The notes under the pieces were generated by a model. That model saw nothing but the letters and a program-made list of their open reading frames with translations. It was not told the DNA's origin and made no database searches. A stretch of DNA of 43,384 nucleotides from DAOTTI01 sp034437795 (GTDB lineage Bacteria > Chloroflexota > UBA11872 > UBA12225). Position 1 is the first letter of the stretch. Every line of letters begins with the position of its first letter. Shown here piece by piece: positions 15,101 through 23,260 of the stretch. Made by a program: the position numbers and the translations under genes. The stretch is from positions 1 through 43,384 of the forward strand of contig DAOTTI010000264.1 in NCBI GenBank assembly GCA_034437795.1. The letters are read 5' to 3'.

Positions 15101-16830
15101 AGCACGCCGAAGAGCTGGAGATCAAGATGGCCCAGGGCGCCAAGCCGGGCGAAGGGGGCCAGCTGCCGGCGCACAAGAACAACAAGCTGATCGCTCGTTT
15201 GCGCCACGTCATTCCGGGCATCCCGCTCATCTCGCCCCCGCCACACCACGACATCTACTCCATCGAAGACCTGGCGCAGCTTATCTATGACTTAAAGATG
15301 GCCAATCCGCGCGCCCGCGTGGGCGTGAAGCTGGTGGCCGAGAGCGGCGTGGGCACCATCGCCGCCGGCGTGGCCAAGGCCTACGCCGACTACGTGCTGA
15401 TCTCCGGCCACGACGGCGGCACCGGCGCCAGCCCGCTCAGCTCCATCAAGAATGCCGGCTGCCCCTGGGAGATCGGCCTGGCCGAGACGCAGCAGGTGCT
15501 GGTCCTGAACGACCTGCGTGGGCGGATCCGCGTGCGCACCGATGGGGGCCTGAAAACAGGGCGGGACGTGGTGGTGGCGGCCATGCTCGGGGCCGACGAG
15601 TTTGGCTTCGGCACGGCGGCGGTGATCGCCATTGGGTGCGATATGGCCCGCCAGTGCCACCTCAATACCTGCCCCACGGGGATCGCCACCCAGCGGGCCG
15701 ACCTGCGGGCGCGCTTCACCGGCACGCCGGAGATGGTGGTCCACTACTTCCTGCACCTGGCGCAGGATGTGCGTGAGATCCTGGCCTCCCTGGGCGTCCG
15801 CTCGCTGGACGAGATCATCGGGCGTAGCGAGCTCCTGCGCCCGCGCGAGCTGCCCGGCTATCCCCGAACGGGGCTGCTGGACTTCTCCGCCATCCTGGCG
15901 CAGGTCGATCCAGAAGGCCAGCGCCCGCGCCGCTGCATCCAGGACCGCAACGACCGGCAGGGCGATGCGCCCCTGGACGACGAGATCATCCGGCAGGCGG
16001 CGCCGGCGCTCGAGCGCGGCGAGCCGGTCTCGCTCAGCTTCGAGATCCGCAACCACCACCGTACCGTCGGCGCGCGCCTGTGCGGCGAGATCGCCCGCCG
16101 GTACGGCGAGGAAGGGCTGCCCGACGGGACCATTCGCCTTCGCTTCCGCGGCAGCGCGGGGCAGAGCTTTGGCGCCTTCCTCACGCCCGGCGTCCAGCTC
16201 ACGCTGGAAGGCGAGGCCAACGACTACGTCGGCAAGGGCATGCACGGGGGCGAGATCGCCATCTTCCCACCGGCGGCGGCGACCTTTGCCAGCCACCGCA
16301 ATACGATCGCCGGCAATACCGTGCTCTACGGGGCCACGGGCGGCAGCCTGTTCGTTGCCGGCCGGGTCGGAGAGCGCTTCGCCGTCCGCAACAGCGGCGC
16401 CGGGGCGGTGGTGGAAGGGACCGGCGACCACTGCTGCGAGTACAGGACCGGCGGCACGGTGGTCGTGCTCGGGGAGACGGGGCGGAACTTCGGCGCCGGC
16501 ATGGCCGCCGGCGTGGCGTACGTGCTCGACGAGACGGAGAGCTTCCCCCGCCGCGTGAACCGCGAACTGGTCACACTGGAGCGGGTCGAGGATGCGGGGT
16601 CGGAGCGCGAGCTGCGCCGCCTGATCGAGCGTCACCACCAGCGGACGGGGAGCTGGCGGGCGGAGCACATTCTCCGCCACTGGCCGGCCTACCGCGCCCT
16701 GTTCTGGAAGGTCGTGCCCCATCCACCCCAGGTGGATACCGAAACGACCGCGGCGCGGGTCACCAGCGTCAGCGGGAGCGACGCCGCCGAGCTGCAGCGC
16801 CCCATTGCCGTCCACCAGGGGGCGCGCTAA
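12184..16830 (+). CDS. gltB: Glutamate synthase large (alpha) subunit
   Basis: About 1548 residues. A short propeptide ends at DPAFEHDA and the next residue, Cys29 (CGVGF), is the N-terminal nucleophile of the class II glutamine amidotransferase domain after cleavage. The central and FMN-binding domains follow: KPGEGGQLPAHKNNK, then SGHDGGTGASPLSSIKNAG. The 3Fe-4S ligands lie in CDMARQCHLNTCPTG near residue 1153. The C-terminal GXGXG beta-helix runs to about 1500 (GKGMHGGEIAIFPP). It makes two glutamates from glutamine and 2-oxoglutarate. No gltD small subunit is nearby, so its electron donor is encoded elsewhere or is ferredoxin. I chose ATG 12184. The frame stays open upstream, giving an in-frame MKSTAPVVAG... 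segment that resembles a signal peptide only because it crosses the terminator T-run. Confidence 0.96.
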   Translation: MQSKQPNTAPSGRPSRLGLYDPAFEHDACGVGFVAQVDGIRSHRVLQLGLESVVNVTHRGAVDADAKTGDGAGILTQLPRRLFARELERAGVSGVPEQDIAVATIFFPREDPAVRQRCRLIVEQVCDRHGLRRLAWRTVPVDETVLGGKALATQPDIQHLLLGRPLGIDDEDYERLLYLARKEIERRVAHEGIGSFYVPSMSCRTIVYKGLFVAPQLRSYYLDLADPDYETAICVFHQRYSTNTFPNWFLAQPFRMLAHNGEINTLQGNRNWMAAREPDLASPYWRDEVEWFKPICWSGGSDSASLDNALEALERSGRDILHSMMMLVPEAWEHMPDMDPVKRAFYEYHACLTEPWDGPAALAFSDGSIVGAALDRNGLRPARYKVTRDGLVVMASEVGVVDLDDADVVEKGRLGPGEMMAVDTRAGKLLRDDEIKQAIATRRPYAEWLQRRLIRLETKLNGHAPGYEGERSTNGLLSRGAGPRPVGKDELPALHRAFGYSFEDIFYVIEPMGAEGKDATYSMGDDIPIAVLSSKPRPLYHYFRQRFAQVTNPPIDSQREGLVMSLDTYLGRRRNLFAETEEHAALVHVPLPVLLDDEMEALLRPEFRAAYLPAVFDPDGGEAALDRALDDLCRKAVEAVDTGHALLILSDCDVGPGRAAIPALLATGAVHHHLIREGKRMQADLIVQTGEAWDIHHFACLIGYGAGAIHPYLALASCRAMAGERNYEHLTVPELEAHYRKAVKDGLLKIMSKMGISTVSSYRGAQIFEAVGISQDLVDRCFAGTPSRIGGIGLREIAEECKRRHDAAFRPVEPHGPRLPNLGFVSWRKEGEYHGYNRLAVIALQKAAKSGDYKDYQSYRNLVLGGPPRALRDVLELAPAGPPVPVEEVEPVERIIRRFCTSAMSLGALSPEAHRTIAMAMNRLGSKSNTGEGGEDPEWWRPFTDGPFRGEWANSKIKQVAAGRFGVTPEYLQHAEELEIKMAQGAKPGEGGQLPAHKNNKLIARLRHVIPGIPLISPPPHHDIYSIEDLAQLIYDLKMANPRARVGVKLVAESGVGTIAAGVAKAYADYVLISGHDGGTGASPLSSIKNAGCPWEIGLAETQQVLVLNDLRGRIRVRTDGGLKTGRDVVVAAMLGADEFGFGTAAVIAIGCDMARQCHLNTCPTGIATQRADLRARFTGTPEMVVHYFLHLAQDVREILASLGVRSLDEIIGRSELLRPRELPGYPRTGLLDFSAILAQVDPEGQRPRRCIQDRNDRQGDAPLDDEIIRQAAPALERGEPVSLSFEIRNHHRTVGARLCGEIARRYGEEGLPDGTIRLRFRGSAGQSFGAFLTPGVQLTLEGEANDYVGKGMHGGEIAIFPPAAATFASHRNTIAGNTVLYGATGGSLFVAGRVGERFAVRNSGAGAVVEGTGDHCCEYRTGGTVVVLGETGRNFGAGMAAGVAYVLDETESFPRRVNRELVTLERVEDAGSERELRRLIERHHQRTGSWRAEHILRHWPAYRALFWKVVPHPPQVDTETTAARVTSVSGSDAAELQRPIAVHQGAR

Positions 16831-16959
16831 GCTCGCGCTCCCTGGTCCCCGCTTGCCGCTGACTGCGATAGACAGGCTGGGGGCCCGGTCCGCCTACCTT
16901 CGGGCTACCTGCGGGCACAGCGTGGGATGCGCGGCCGGCGCTGGAGTTAAGATATAGCC

Positions 16960-17448
16960 ATGGCAGCGACTGTGCCACCGCTCACCCATCTCACGGCCGC
17001 GGGGGAGGCACGCATGGTGGACGTGGGCGGCAAGCCGGACACGGTCCGCGAGGCGGTAGCCCGCGCCGAGGTGGTGATGCGCCCCGAGACGGCGGCCCTG
17101 ATCCAGGCGGGTGGGCTTCCCAAGGGGGACGTGCTGGCGGTGGCGCGCCTGGCCGGTATCATGGGCGCCAAACGGACGCCCGACCTGATCCCGCTCTGCC
17201 ATCCGATCATGCTCACCGGGGCCGACGTCTCGTTCCAGTGGGACGAGGCGCGTAGCCGGCTCCAGATCGAGGCGGCGGCGCGGACGGTGGGCAAGACCGG
17301 TGTGGAGATGGAGGCCCTGACGGCGGTCACGGTGGCGGCCCTGGCCGTCTACGACATGTGCAAGGCAGTGGATAGGGAGATGCGGATCGAGGCTATTCGC
17401 TTAGTGCGTAAGACCGGAGGTCGGAGTGGCACTGTTGAAGCTGAGTAG
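16960..17448 (+). CDS. moaC: Cyclic pyranopterin monophosphate synthase MoaC
   Basis: 162 residues. MoaC rearranges the MoaA product 3',8-cyclo-GTP to cyclic pyranopterin monophosphate, the step before MoaD/MoaE. LTHLTAAGEARMVDVGGK, the IPLCHPIMLT segment with the conserved His, KTGVEMEALTAV and YDMCKAVD with the catalytic Asp and Lys are all present. Length is normal. Just upstream, GAGTTAAGATATAGCC ends at the ATG; TAAGAT could be a -10 for a nearly leaderless transcript. The next gene starts 23 bases before its stop, so the two are translationally linked. Confidence 0.96.
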   Translation: MAATVPPLTHLTAAGEARMVDVGGKPDTVREAVARAEVVMRPETAALIQAGGLPKGDVLAVARLAGIMGAKRTPDLIPLCHPIMLTGADVSFQWDEARSRLQIEAAARTVGKTGVEMEALTAVTVAALAVYDMCKAVDREMRIEAIRLVRKTGGRSGTVEAE

Positions 17449-18100
17449 CGCCGGCGCGCTGCACCACTCCCCTACGGACCAGGTGGACGACCCCGGCGGT
17501 GGCGGGGCGACGCTGCTCCTGGCGCACGTCATCTCCATGGTCTGCCTGCCGCCCCTGCTGGCCATTGCGACGCTGGTGGCGCTCACCTCGCACCTGGTGG
17601 CCGATCCGCGCGAGGCGGTGCGCATCGCCCTGGTGAGCTCCTTCTTCGTCGCCATTGCCCCCGGCGCCTACGTTGCCTACCTGCTCAAGCGGGACAAGAT
17701 CAGCGGCGGGGTGGACCTGGTGCTGAAGGAGGAGCGCCTGCGGCCCTACCTGGTGGGCGCCGGTAGCTGCATCGTGGGGCTGCTGGTCCTGGTGTGGCTC
17801 TCCGCCCCTCAGTCGATCACGGCCCTGGCCCTCTGCTACGGCATCAATGCCCTGGTGATGGCCCTGATCACCCAGCGCTGGAAGATCTCCGCCCACGCCG
17901 CCGGCGCGGCCATGCCCCTCACCGCCCTGCTGAGCGTCTTCGGTACGCAGGCGCTGCCCTTTGCAGCCATCCTGCCGGTCGTCTGCTGGGCCAGGGTGAA
18001 GGTCCAGGTGCACAGCGTGGCCCAGGTCTGCGCCGGGGCGCTCCTAGGCGTGCTGATGACGGCGCTGGAGTTCGCTCTCCTGGTGCCACGCTTAGGGTAG
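17426..18100 (+). CDS. PAP2-like membrane phosphatase-family protein
   Basis: 224 residues with about six membrane helices. Degenerate PAP2 motifs are visible: KEERLRPY for the K-x6-RP motif, ISAHAAGAA for the P-S-G-H motif (Ser-Ala-His), and ARVKVQVHSVAQVCAGALLG for the S-R-x5-H motif. The family dephosphorylates lipid phosphates such as undecaprenyl or phosphatidyl-glycerol phosphate, though many members are not characterised. The GTG at 17426 follows GGAGG by 5 bases and lies inside moaC (23-base overlap). Its stop overlaps the end of the convergent TadE-like gene by 9 bases. A role linked to molybdopterin is not implied by sequence. Confidence 0.72.
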   Translation: MALLKLSSAGALHHSPTDQVDDPGGGGATLLLAHVISMVCLPPLLAIATLVALTSHLVADPREAVRIALVSSFFVAIAPGAYVAYLLKRDKISGGVDLVLKEERLRPYLVGAGSCIVGLLVLVWLSAPQSITALALCYGINALVMALITQRWKISAHAAGAAMPLTALLSVFGTQALPFAAILPVVCWARVKVQVHSVAQVCAGALLGVLMTALEFALLVPRLG

Positions 18101-18631
18101 ATAGAGGCGACTGGTCGCCCCCACCTGCCTGGCGTACGCCCCGAAGTAGCCGACTACCACCGGCTGCCAGGTCGTCGTGACCGTCACCTCCACGTAGTAG
18201 CGGTCGGGCGCCTCGCCCCCCGCGCGCGCGACTACGTCGTAGGTCGAGCTGCCGTATCCGACCACCTGCCGGCGGGCGGCCGCGGCGATGGTCGCAGCCT
18301 CAGGGCCGGTCACCAGCACCGGCGGCGTCGCCGCCACCGGCGTCACGATCACCTTGGCGGTGCGCGCCCCTTCGCGGGCCGCCTCGCCGGTCATGTTCGA
18401 GAGCAGGACCAGCCACCCGAAGTCCAGCGTGCCGAAGATGATGAGCAGGAGCACGGGAACGGCGATCGCCAGCTCCAGCGCGCTGGTGCCCCGTTCGCCT
18501 CCACGCCAGGGCCACTGCCGGCGCGTGCTCGCGCTCCTGAGGGGTCTCGTTGGCTGCCTCGCCAGCTTCCTATGCGCCGGGGCCGACGGGGCATCTGCCG
18601 TCATTGGTGTAAGCGCCATCGCATCGCGCAT
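18092..18631 (-). CDS. TadE-like pseudopilin protein
   Basis: About 179 residues. A basic, Arg-rich leader is followed by GERGTSALELAIAVPVLLLI, the TadE signature with a Glu five residues after the likely prepilin cleavage region, then one hydrophobic helix and the GEAAREGART motif. A beta-rich C-terminal part follows (YYVEVTVTTTW). TadE/F proteins are minor pilins of Flp/Tad systems, anchored in the membrane and facing out. ATG 18631 lies a few bases after the stop of the upstream gene; ATGs at 18619 and 18604 are alternatives, and no good ribosome site separates them. It is the last gene of the minus-strand Tad-like set. Confidence 0.8.
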   Translation of the reverse strand: MRDAMALTPMTADAPSAPAHRKLARQPTRPLRSASTRRQWPWRGGERGTSALELAIAVPVLLLIIFGTLDFGWLVLLSNMTGEAAREGARTAKVIVTPVAATPPVLVTGPEAATIAAAARRQVVGYGSSTYDVVARAGGEAPDRYYVEVTVTTTWQPVVVGYFGAYARQVGATSRLYLP

Positions 18632-18638
18632 GTAGGGA

Positions 18639-19574
18639 TTAGGAATGGTTGTGAACTGTGATGGCCGCCGTGGCGCAGGGCTGCATGCTGCCGGCGGGAA
18701 GGCTCTGTGATTGAACCGTGCCGTTGTTCTCGTCCTTGGTGAAGTTGGCCGCGCTAAAGCCGGCCGCCGTCCACAGGTCTCTGGCAGCGTTGCCGTTGAT
18801 CGGAACGCCAACAAGCGATGGCACCACGCACTGGGTCGGCGTTGGCGAGGCCGTCGCCGTGGCCGTGCCGGTCGGCGCTACGGTCGGCGTGGGTGTCGCG
18901 GCCGTGGCCGTGGGCGACGGGCCGGACGTGGACGTAGGCATGGGGGTGCTGTTCCCCAGGGGCGCGTTGGCCACGGCGCGGATCTCGATTGGCCCCGTTA
19001 GCGGCACCGGCACGATGGGCTTGAACGAGTAGGTCAGGGTCACCTGCGCCACCTGCTCGGTCCCCGTTCCCCTGATCTCCGGCCCGGTCAGCGTGGTGTT
19101 GCCGCTGGGCGTGCTGGTTGGCCCGCCGCCGCCTCCACCGCCGCCGGAAGGGGCCGTGGCCATGAGCTTGACGAACCCGCCGGACTCGCCGGCCACGACC
19201 GTCGCCAGCGCCTCCCGCGACGGGGCAGCGCCTGGATAGCGAGTGGAGTAGCCGGCTGCCTCGTGCGCCGCGCTGGCGACCGTTACGTAGGCGTAGTAGG
19301 CGCGGCCAAAGTCGATCACGCCCACCAGGATCACCACCAGCACCGGCAGCAAGAGCGCCAGTTCCAGCGCCGCGTTCGCCCGCTCCCCTGCCTGGCCCAG
19401 TGCCGGCCCAGACCACCGTCCAAGCCGTCGCCGCCCCTGCGCGAGCAAACGCCGTCCCAGGCTGGTCGCCGGCCCGCGCGCCGCGTCCCGCCAGCTCGTC
19501 TCGCCGCGGCCGGCCGGCAACCAGCGCGCCGTCGAAGCCACAGTGGCGCTTGCCCTCGTCTGCTCCGCCGTCAT
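18639..19574 (-). CDS. TadE-like protein with Thr/Pro linker and C-terminal PASTA-like domain
   Basis: 311 residues. An Arg-rich cytoplasmic leader (1-60) precedes NAALELALLLPVLVVILVGVI (about 68-88) and the SAAHEAA motif, the TadE part. A Gly-run and a beta region come next, then a Thr/Pro/Ala-rich linker (about 205-245), then CVVPSLVGVPINGNAARDLW with AGFSAANFT, GTVQSQSLPAGS and a closing ITVHNHS. That last part has the rhythm of a PASTA domain, normally found on cell-wall-sensing kinases and PBPs. It may bind peptidoglycan or glycan. The ATG at 19574 overlaps the stop of the TadG-like gene (ATGA). The PASTA call is by eye. Confidence 0.72.
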   Translation of the reverse strand: MTAEQTRASATVASTARWLPAGRGETSWRDAARGPATSLGRRLLAQGRRRLGRWSGPALGQAGERANAALELALLLPVLVVILVGVIDFGRAYYAYVTVASAAHEAAGYSTRYPGAAPSREALATVVAGESGGFVKLMATAPSGGGGGGGGPTSTPSGNTTLTGPEIRGTGTEQVAQVTLTYSFKPIVPVPLTGPIEIRAVANAPLGNSTPMPTSTSGPSPTATAATPTPTVAPTGTATATASPTPTQCVVPSLVGVPINGNAARDLWTAAGFSAANFTKDENNGTVQSQSLPAGSMQPCATAAITVHNHS

Positions 19575-20959
19575 TCCACCAGCCTGGTGTACAGAAGCTG
19601 CGTCGTACCGATGACGTTGATGTCGTCGATCTCGACCGGGCAACACAGGACGGGCGCGTTGACCACGCGGGCCTTCCACTCGTAGCTTGTTGGCGCGGTT
19701 CCCGGGTCTTGCGAGTTGATCCCCGGCCCGATCTTCATCTTGGCGAACCCAGTAATGAGGAGCAGCGGATGGCCATCGCCTGAGTCCGGCTTGGCGTAAC
19801 TGGCCAGGGGCATCACCAACTCGCAGTCCGCCTGGTAGCAAGCGGAGATTATCGGTTTCACGGCGTCATCGTTCCCCCCGGCGACGCCGCCGTCGGAGAC
19901 GTAATCGCCGATGCCGACGAGCCCGCGGGGATCATCGATGCGGATGAAGCCCTTGAAGTTGTTCGCAGTGGACACCTGCCAGTTCGGGTTCGTGACCGTG
20001 TTGTCCGTCACGTTGACGGAGACGTTGCGCTCATCCCATTTCGAGGACACGCGGATGATGAACTGTGCGCCGGGGGCGATCGGCCGGTCCGTCCCGGCCT
20101 GGCATGAGAAGTCATAGGCCTGGCCCGGCAGGGTCGGGCCGTCGTAGGGCGCGCCTGCGACCGAACGGTAGCCAAAATCCACAGGTACGGTCGCACCGCG
20201 CACGGTCAGCACCTTCGGGAGCGTCGTCCCCGCGACGCGGCAGAGATAGTCTGGCGGATTGCTGTCGTCGGACATCTCGCGCTCAACCAGGTCGCCCGTG
20301 CCCCATGGCCCATCGCCGTTCCGGCCGCTCTCCCCCGTCCACAGCGCGTAGGGGGCCAGGCCCGGCGAGTTCCGGCTCATGCTGATGACTACCCCGTTGA
20401 GCGCCGTCGCCCGTGCGCCGGTAGTAAGCTGCGTCTGATTGAACACCGGCGCGAAGAGCGTATTGAACGTCTTGGCCGCGTGGACGCGCACGCCCGTGGC
20501 GTTCTGCGGAATGCAGCCGGGCGTGATCCCATCCGGGCAGAGCTCGCCGGTCCCGACCGGCTGCAGCTCCTCAATGGCCAGGCTTGACGGGTTGCGCCGC
20601 ACGTACCTGGCGGTCAGGCTGCCCGCGCCCCAGCTAAAGCCGCCCGAGGTATGGCCGGCTACCGTCTGGATCGCCGCCACCACGTGGCTGTCCCTGAACT
20701 CCGTTGGCGAGATGGCCTTGATCCGTTTGGCGACCACGACGGCGGCGTTGATCGCTGCGCTATCGACCGCATTCTGGGCCATGCGCCGCTGTCCGTAGCC
20801 GTTGCCGATGTCCACGGTCAGGGCCAGCATGCCCATCAAGGCGGTCATCAGCAGCGCCGCGATCACGGTCACGACGCCCCGCTCGTCGCCGTGCAGGCGC
20901 CGGCTCCACTGCTCGCCCCTGCGCCACGTTCGCCACGTTCGCCCCAAGTCCGCTCCCAT
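19571..20959 (-). CDS. TadG-like pilus-associated protein
   Basis: 462 residues. A basic start is followed by DERGVVTVIAALLMTALMGM and LALTVDIGNGYGQRRMAQNAVDSAAINAA, the classic TadG N-terminus: one membrane helix, then a D-x-G region and an Asp-Ala-Ala helix. The long extracytoplasmic part is beta-rich with paired cysteines (CPDGITPGC, CQAGTD, CYQADC, CC near the C-terminus), which suggests disulfides. No von Willebrand MIDAS motif was seen. TadG proteins of Tad loci are secreted or membrane-attached. First gene of a minus-strand set with two TadE-like genes; the stop overlaps the next ATG. Confidence 0.8.
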   Translation of the reverse strand: MGADLGRTWRTWRRGEQWSRRLHGDERGVVTVIAALLMTALMGMLALTVDIGNGYGQRRMAQNAVDSAAINAAVVVAKRIKAISPTEFRDSHVVAAIQTVAGHTSGGFSWGAGSLTARYVRRNPSSLAIEELQPVGTGELCPDGITPGCIPQNATGVRVHAAKTFNTLFAPVFNQTQLTTGARATALNGVVISMSRNSPGLAPYALWTGESGRNGDGPWGTGDLVEREMSDDSNPPDYLCRVAGTTLPKVLTVRGATVPVDFGYRSVAGAPYDGPTLPGQAYDFSCQAGTDRPIAPGAQFIIRVSSKWDERNVSVNVTDNTVTNPNWQVSTANNFKGFIRIDDPRGLVGIGDYVSDGGVAGGNDDAVKPIISACYQADCELVMPLASYAKPDSGDGHPLLLITGFAKMKIGPGINSQDPGTAPTSYEWKARVVNAPVLCCPVEIDDINVIGTTQLLYTRLVE

Positions 20960-21033
20960 GCTGCCGGCATTTCCAACGGCGTGCGCTGTCGTGGCGTGAT
21001 GGGGGCGTTCCTACGAACGTCATGGGTTGGTTC

Positions 21034-21117
21034 CCTCTCCTTGAGGAGTTGGGGGCTGGACACCGTCCCGCGCGCCTTCCAGCACCCTCGCTCTCCCTAT
21101 GGGAGAGGGTGAAGGCT
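21034..21117. repeat. Family A repeat copies between TadG-like gene and histidine kinase gene
   Basis: TTCCCTCTCC then TTGAGGAGTTGGGGG at 21034, and a better copy with CTCTCCCTATGGGAGAGGG at 21090-21108 followed by TGAAGGC. The gap 20960-21178 holds no gene. Confidence 0.65.
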
Positions 21118-21178
21118 GCGCTCGTGAATACGCCGGGCCAGGGCCAGAGCCGCGCGCCAACCGGCCGTATGGCGCGCG

Positions 21179-22630
21179 TCACCTGCCCGCCAGGGGCAGG
21201 CGTACGGTAAACCGGCTTCCCTTCCCGACCTCACTCTCCACGCCGATCGTGCCCCCGTGCGCCTCCGCGACCCACCGCGCGATCGCCAGTCCAAGGCCAG
21301 CCCCGCCCGAGGCGCCGGCCTCGCGGGACCGGCCTGCGTCGGCGCGGTAAAACCGATCGAAGATGTGGGGCAGGTGCTCCGGCGCGATGCCGGCACCGGT
21401 ATCTTCCACCGCGATCACCGCGCATTGCCCCTCTCGCGCCAGCCTGATCGTCACGCGGCCTCCGGCCGGCGTGAAGCGCAGGCCGTTACTCACCAGATTG
21501 AGCACCATCTGGCGCAGGCGCTCAGCGTCTCCTTCCACCACCAGCGCCTCGTCGCCCTCGCCGGCCGCGTCGTCGAGCTGGAGCTGTAGACGCACGTGAC
21601 CCGCCAGAGGACGCGCTTCGCGCGCCACCTCCACGAGTAGCTCGTCGAGGTTCACGGGGGCACGCTGGAGAGGCGCCTGCTCGTCGGCGCGGGCCAGCGT
21701 CAGCAGATCCGCCAGCAGGCTGGAGAGACGAGCCGCCTGACGCGCCAGCTCATCCACCCGCTCCGACAGCGCGGACGGGCCTACCGCGGAGTGGGCTGCG
21801 CCTGGGTGCTCACGCAACTCCGCCTGCAGGGCCTCCAGTTGCGCGCGCAGTGAGGCCACCGGCGTGCGCAGCTCGTGCGCCGCGTCCTGCATGAAGCGGC
21901 GCTGGCGGGCCATCTGCTGGGCCAGTTGCTCGTTGAGGCGCCTGATCTGCGCGGCGCCGGCCAGGACCCGCCAGGACAGCCAGAGGGGCAGAGCCAGCAG
22001 CGCCAGGGCGGCCGGCGCGTCACGCGCCAGCAGGGCCAAGAGCGCCCCTGCGCCCAGCAGGCCGAGCTCCGCTCCCCCTTCGTCGCGCAGGATGGCCGCC
22101 CACGCCGGCAGCCACGCTCGGCCGCCTCGGGCGGCGGCCATGAGGGCCACAGATCCACTGTTGATAGCGAGGTACGCCGCGGCCGCCGCGACCGCGCCCA
22201 GCGCGTGCAGCGCGCCGCCGGCCCCTACCGCATCGCCGACGGCCCGCGCCGCCATGCCGGCACCGATCATCGATAGCGCCCGCTGTGCCGCGTTGAACGC
22301 CACCACCGGCCAGGAACGGCGCAAGATACGCTGGGAGACGGTCGCCACCAGCGCGCCGGTTCCCGCCGCCACCGCCGGGCTGAACAGCAGGGCTAGGGCC
22401 AGGACCGGCGCGCTGGCCGTCGTGACCTTCCGGTGCGGCCCGAGTTCAAGCGGGCGCGTCGCCAGCAGCATCGCCGCGGCTGCCAGCAGCGCGAGGATGA
22501 GCCAGTCGCCCGGCTCGCGTGGCAGCGTGCCTGGCGGGAAAGGGCCGGCGGCCGTCAGCACGATGGCTCCTGAGCCGGCCAGCACGACGGCGGCCCAGAT
22601 CAAGCGCGCATGAGCAGGCCAATCTTTCAC
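21179..22630 (-). CDS. Sensor histidine kinase
   Basis: 483 residues. The N-terminal half holds about eight hydrophobic helices with little periplasmic sequence, so it may sense within the membrane. A short coiled region (RRLNEQLAQQMARQRRF) leads to the H-box DAAHELRTPVASL with the phosphorylated His near residue 251. The N-box NLVSNGLRFTP, G1 DTGAGIAPEHLPHIFDRFYR and G2 GGAGLGLAIARWVAEAHGG complete a normal HisKA-HATPase kinase. The GTG start follows AGGAG by about 7 bases. It lies downstream of the response regulator on the same strand, separated by the small secreted protein and a repeat-filled gap; it is the likely partner kinase. Confidence 0.93.
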   Translation of the reverse strand: MKDWPAHARLIWAAVVLAGSGAIVLTAAGPFPPGTLPREPGDWLILALLAAAAMLLATRPLELGPHRKVTTASAPVLALALLFSPAVAAGTGALVATVSQRILRRSWPVVAFNAAQRALSMIGAGMAARAVGDAVGAGGALHALGAVAAAAAYLAINSGSVALMAAARGGRAWLPAWAAILRDEGGAELGLLGAGALLALLARDAPAALALLALPLWLSWRVLAGAAQIRRLNEQLAQQMARQRRFMQDAAHELRTPVASLRAQLEALQAELREHPGAAHSAVGPSALSERVDELARQAARLSSLLADLLTLARADEQAPLQRAPVNLDELLVEVAREARPLAGHVRLQLQLDDAAGEGDEALVVEGDAERLRQMVLNLVSNGLRFTPAGGRVTIRLAREGQCAVIAVEDTGAGIAPEHLPHIFDRFYRADAGRSREAGASGGAGLGLAIARWVAEAHGGTIGVESEVGKGSRFTVRLPLAGR

Positions 22631-22900
22631 GCTGCTCTCCTGTGTATCAGCCGGCTAGCGCCCCGGCTGGCGCCCCCGGCTCGCCGGCAGCATTCCCCTG
22701 CCTGCTGCCCCGACGCGGCGACGCGGAGACACGGAGACGCGGGGAGGGCAGCCCTCACCCGCGGCCCCCTCCCGCAGGCGGGAGGGGGGAATGGACCTCA
22801 CCGCCTTCGGCCGGGGCCTAGCCGCACGGCGGGGCTGCGCGGGGAGTGGGTGCAGGGCGGCCGAAGGGGGTGAGGTCCCTCCGTTGTCGCTCGCCTGCGA
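22631..22900. repeat. Repeat-filled gap upstream of the histidine kinase gene (families A and C)
   Basis: A palindromic core CCCCCTCCCGCAGGCGGGAGGGGG lies near 22770, and a family C unit near 22818-22880 runs from CTAGCCGCACGG to GGCCGAAGGGGGTGAGGTCC. The same unit is found at about 28558-28620. No gene is supported. Close to the kinase start there is only the AGGAG ribosome site. Confidence 0.65.
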
Positions 22901-23260
22901 TCAGCGCCCGCCCTGCCCGTCATTGGTCGCCGCCTGCGCCATGCCGTTGGCGACCCCGCCGGAAAGCCGGCCAAGCTGGCTCAGATCAAGGCTGCCGGTC
23001 GCCAGGTAGCTTTCCAGCAGGTGGTCGCCTCCGTCTGTGCTGCGTAGCCAGTATGGTGGCGCACCAAAGCTGCCGATACCGGTTGGCTGCAGGCGGAAGT
23101 CGTTCGGCGGCGGGCTGCCGTCATCACAGAACTCGCTCTCGGCGCCGGCCGGTGCGGCCGCCGCCAGCATGAGCAGGCACGCCCCAATGGCTGCGCCGGC
23201 CAGCATCCGCCACAGCCGGGGCCACCGCGCCGACCTGGTCGTCATCGTCGTCGTCATCAT
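22901..23260 (-). CDS. Small secreted protein of unknown function, coupled to the response regulator
   Basis: About 119 residues. A basic start, the hydrophobic stretch MLAGAAIGACLLMLAAAAP and AGAES form a typical signal peptide with a likely cut after AGA or AES. The mature part of about 75 residues is polar (CDDGSPPPNDFRLQPTGIG, YWLRSTDGGDHLLES) with a single cysteine. I recognise no family. The ATG at 23260 overlaps the stop of the response regulator (ATGA); AAGGAGG lies directly upstream, so the neighbouring ATG at 23257 is equally possible. Position between regulator and kinase suggests a secreted partner or sensor accessory. Confidence 0.72.
   Translation of the reverse strand: MMTTTMTTRSARWPRLWRMLAGAAIGACLLMLAAAAPAGAESEFCDDGSPPPNDFRLQPTGIGSFGAPPYWLRSTDGGDHLLESYLATGSLDLSQLGRLSGGVANGMAQAATNDGQGGR

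Noticed and set aside
15292..16815. Second long minus-strand open frame inside gltB
   Set aside because: Same reason as the first; sequence is low-quality His/Ala/Gly-rich shadow.
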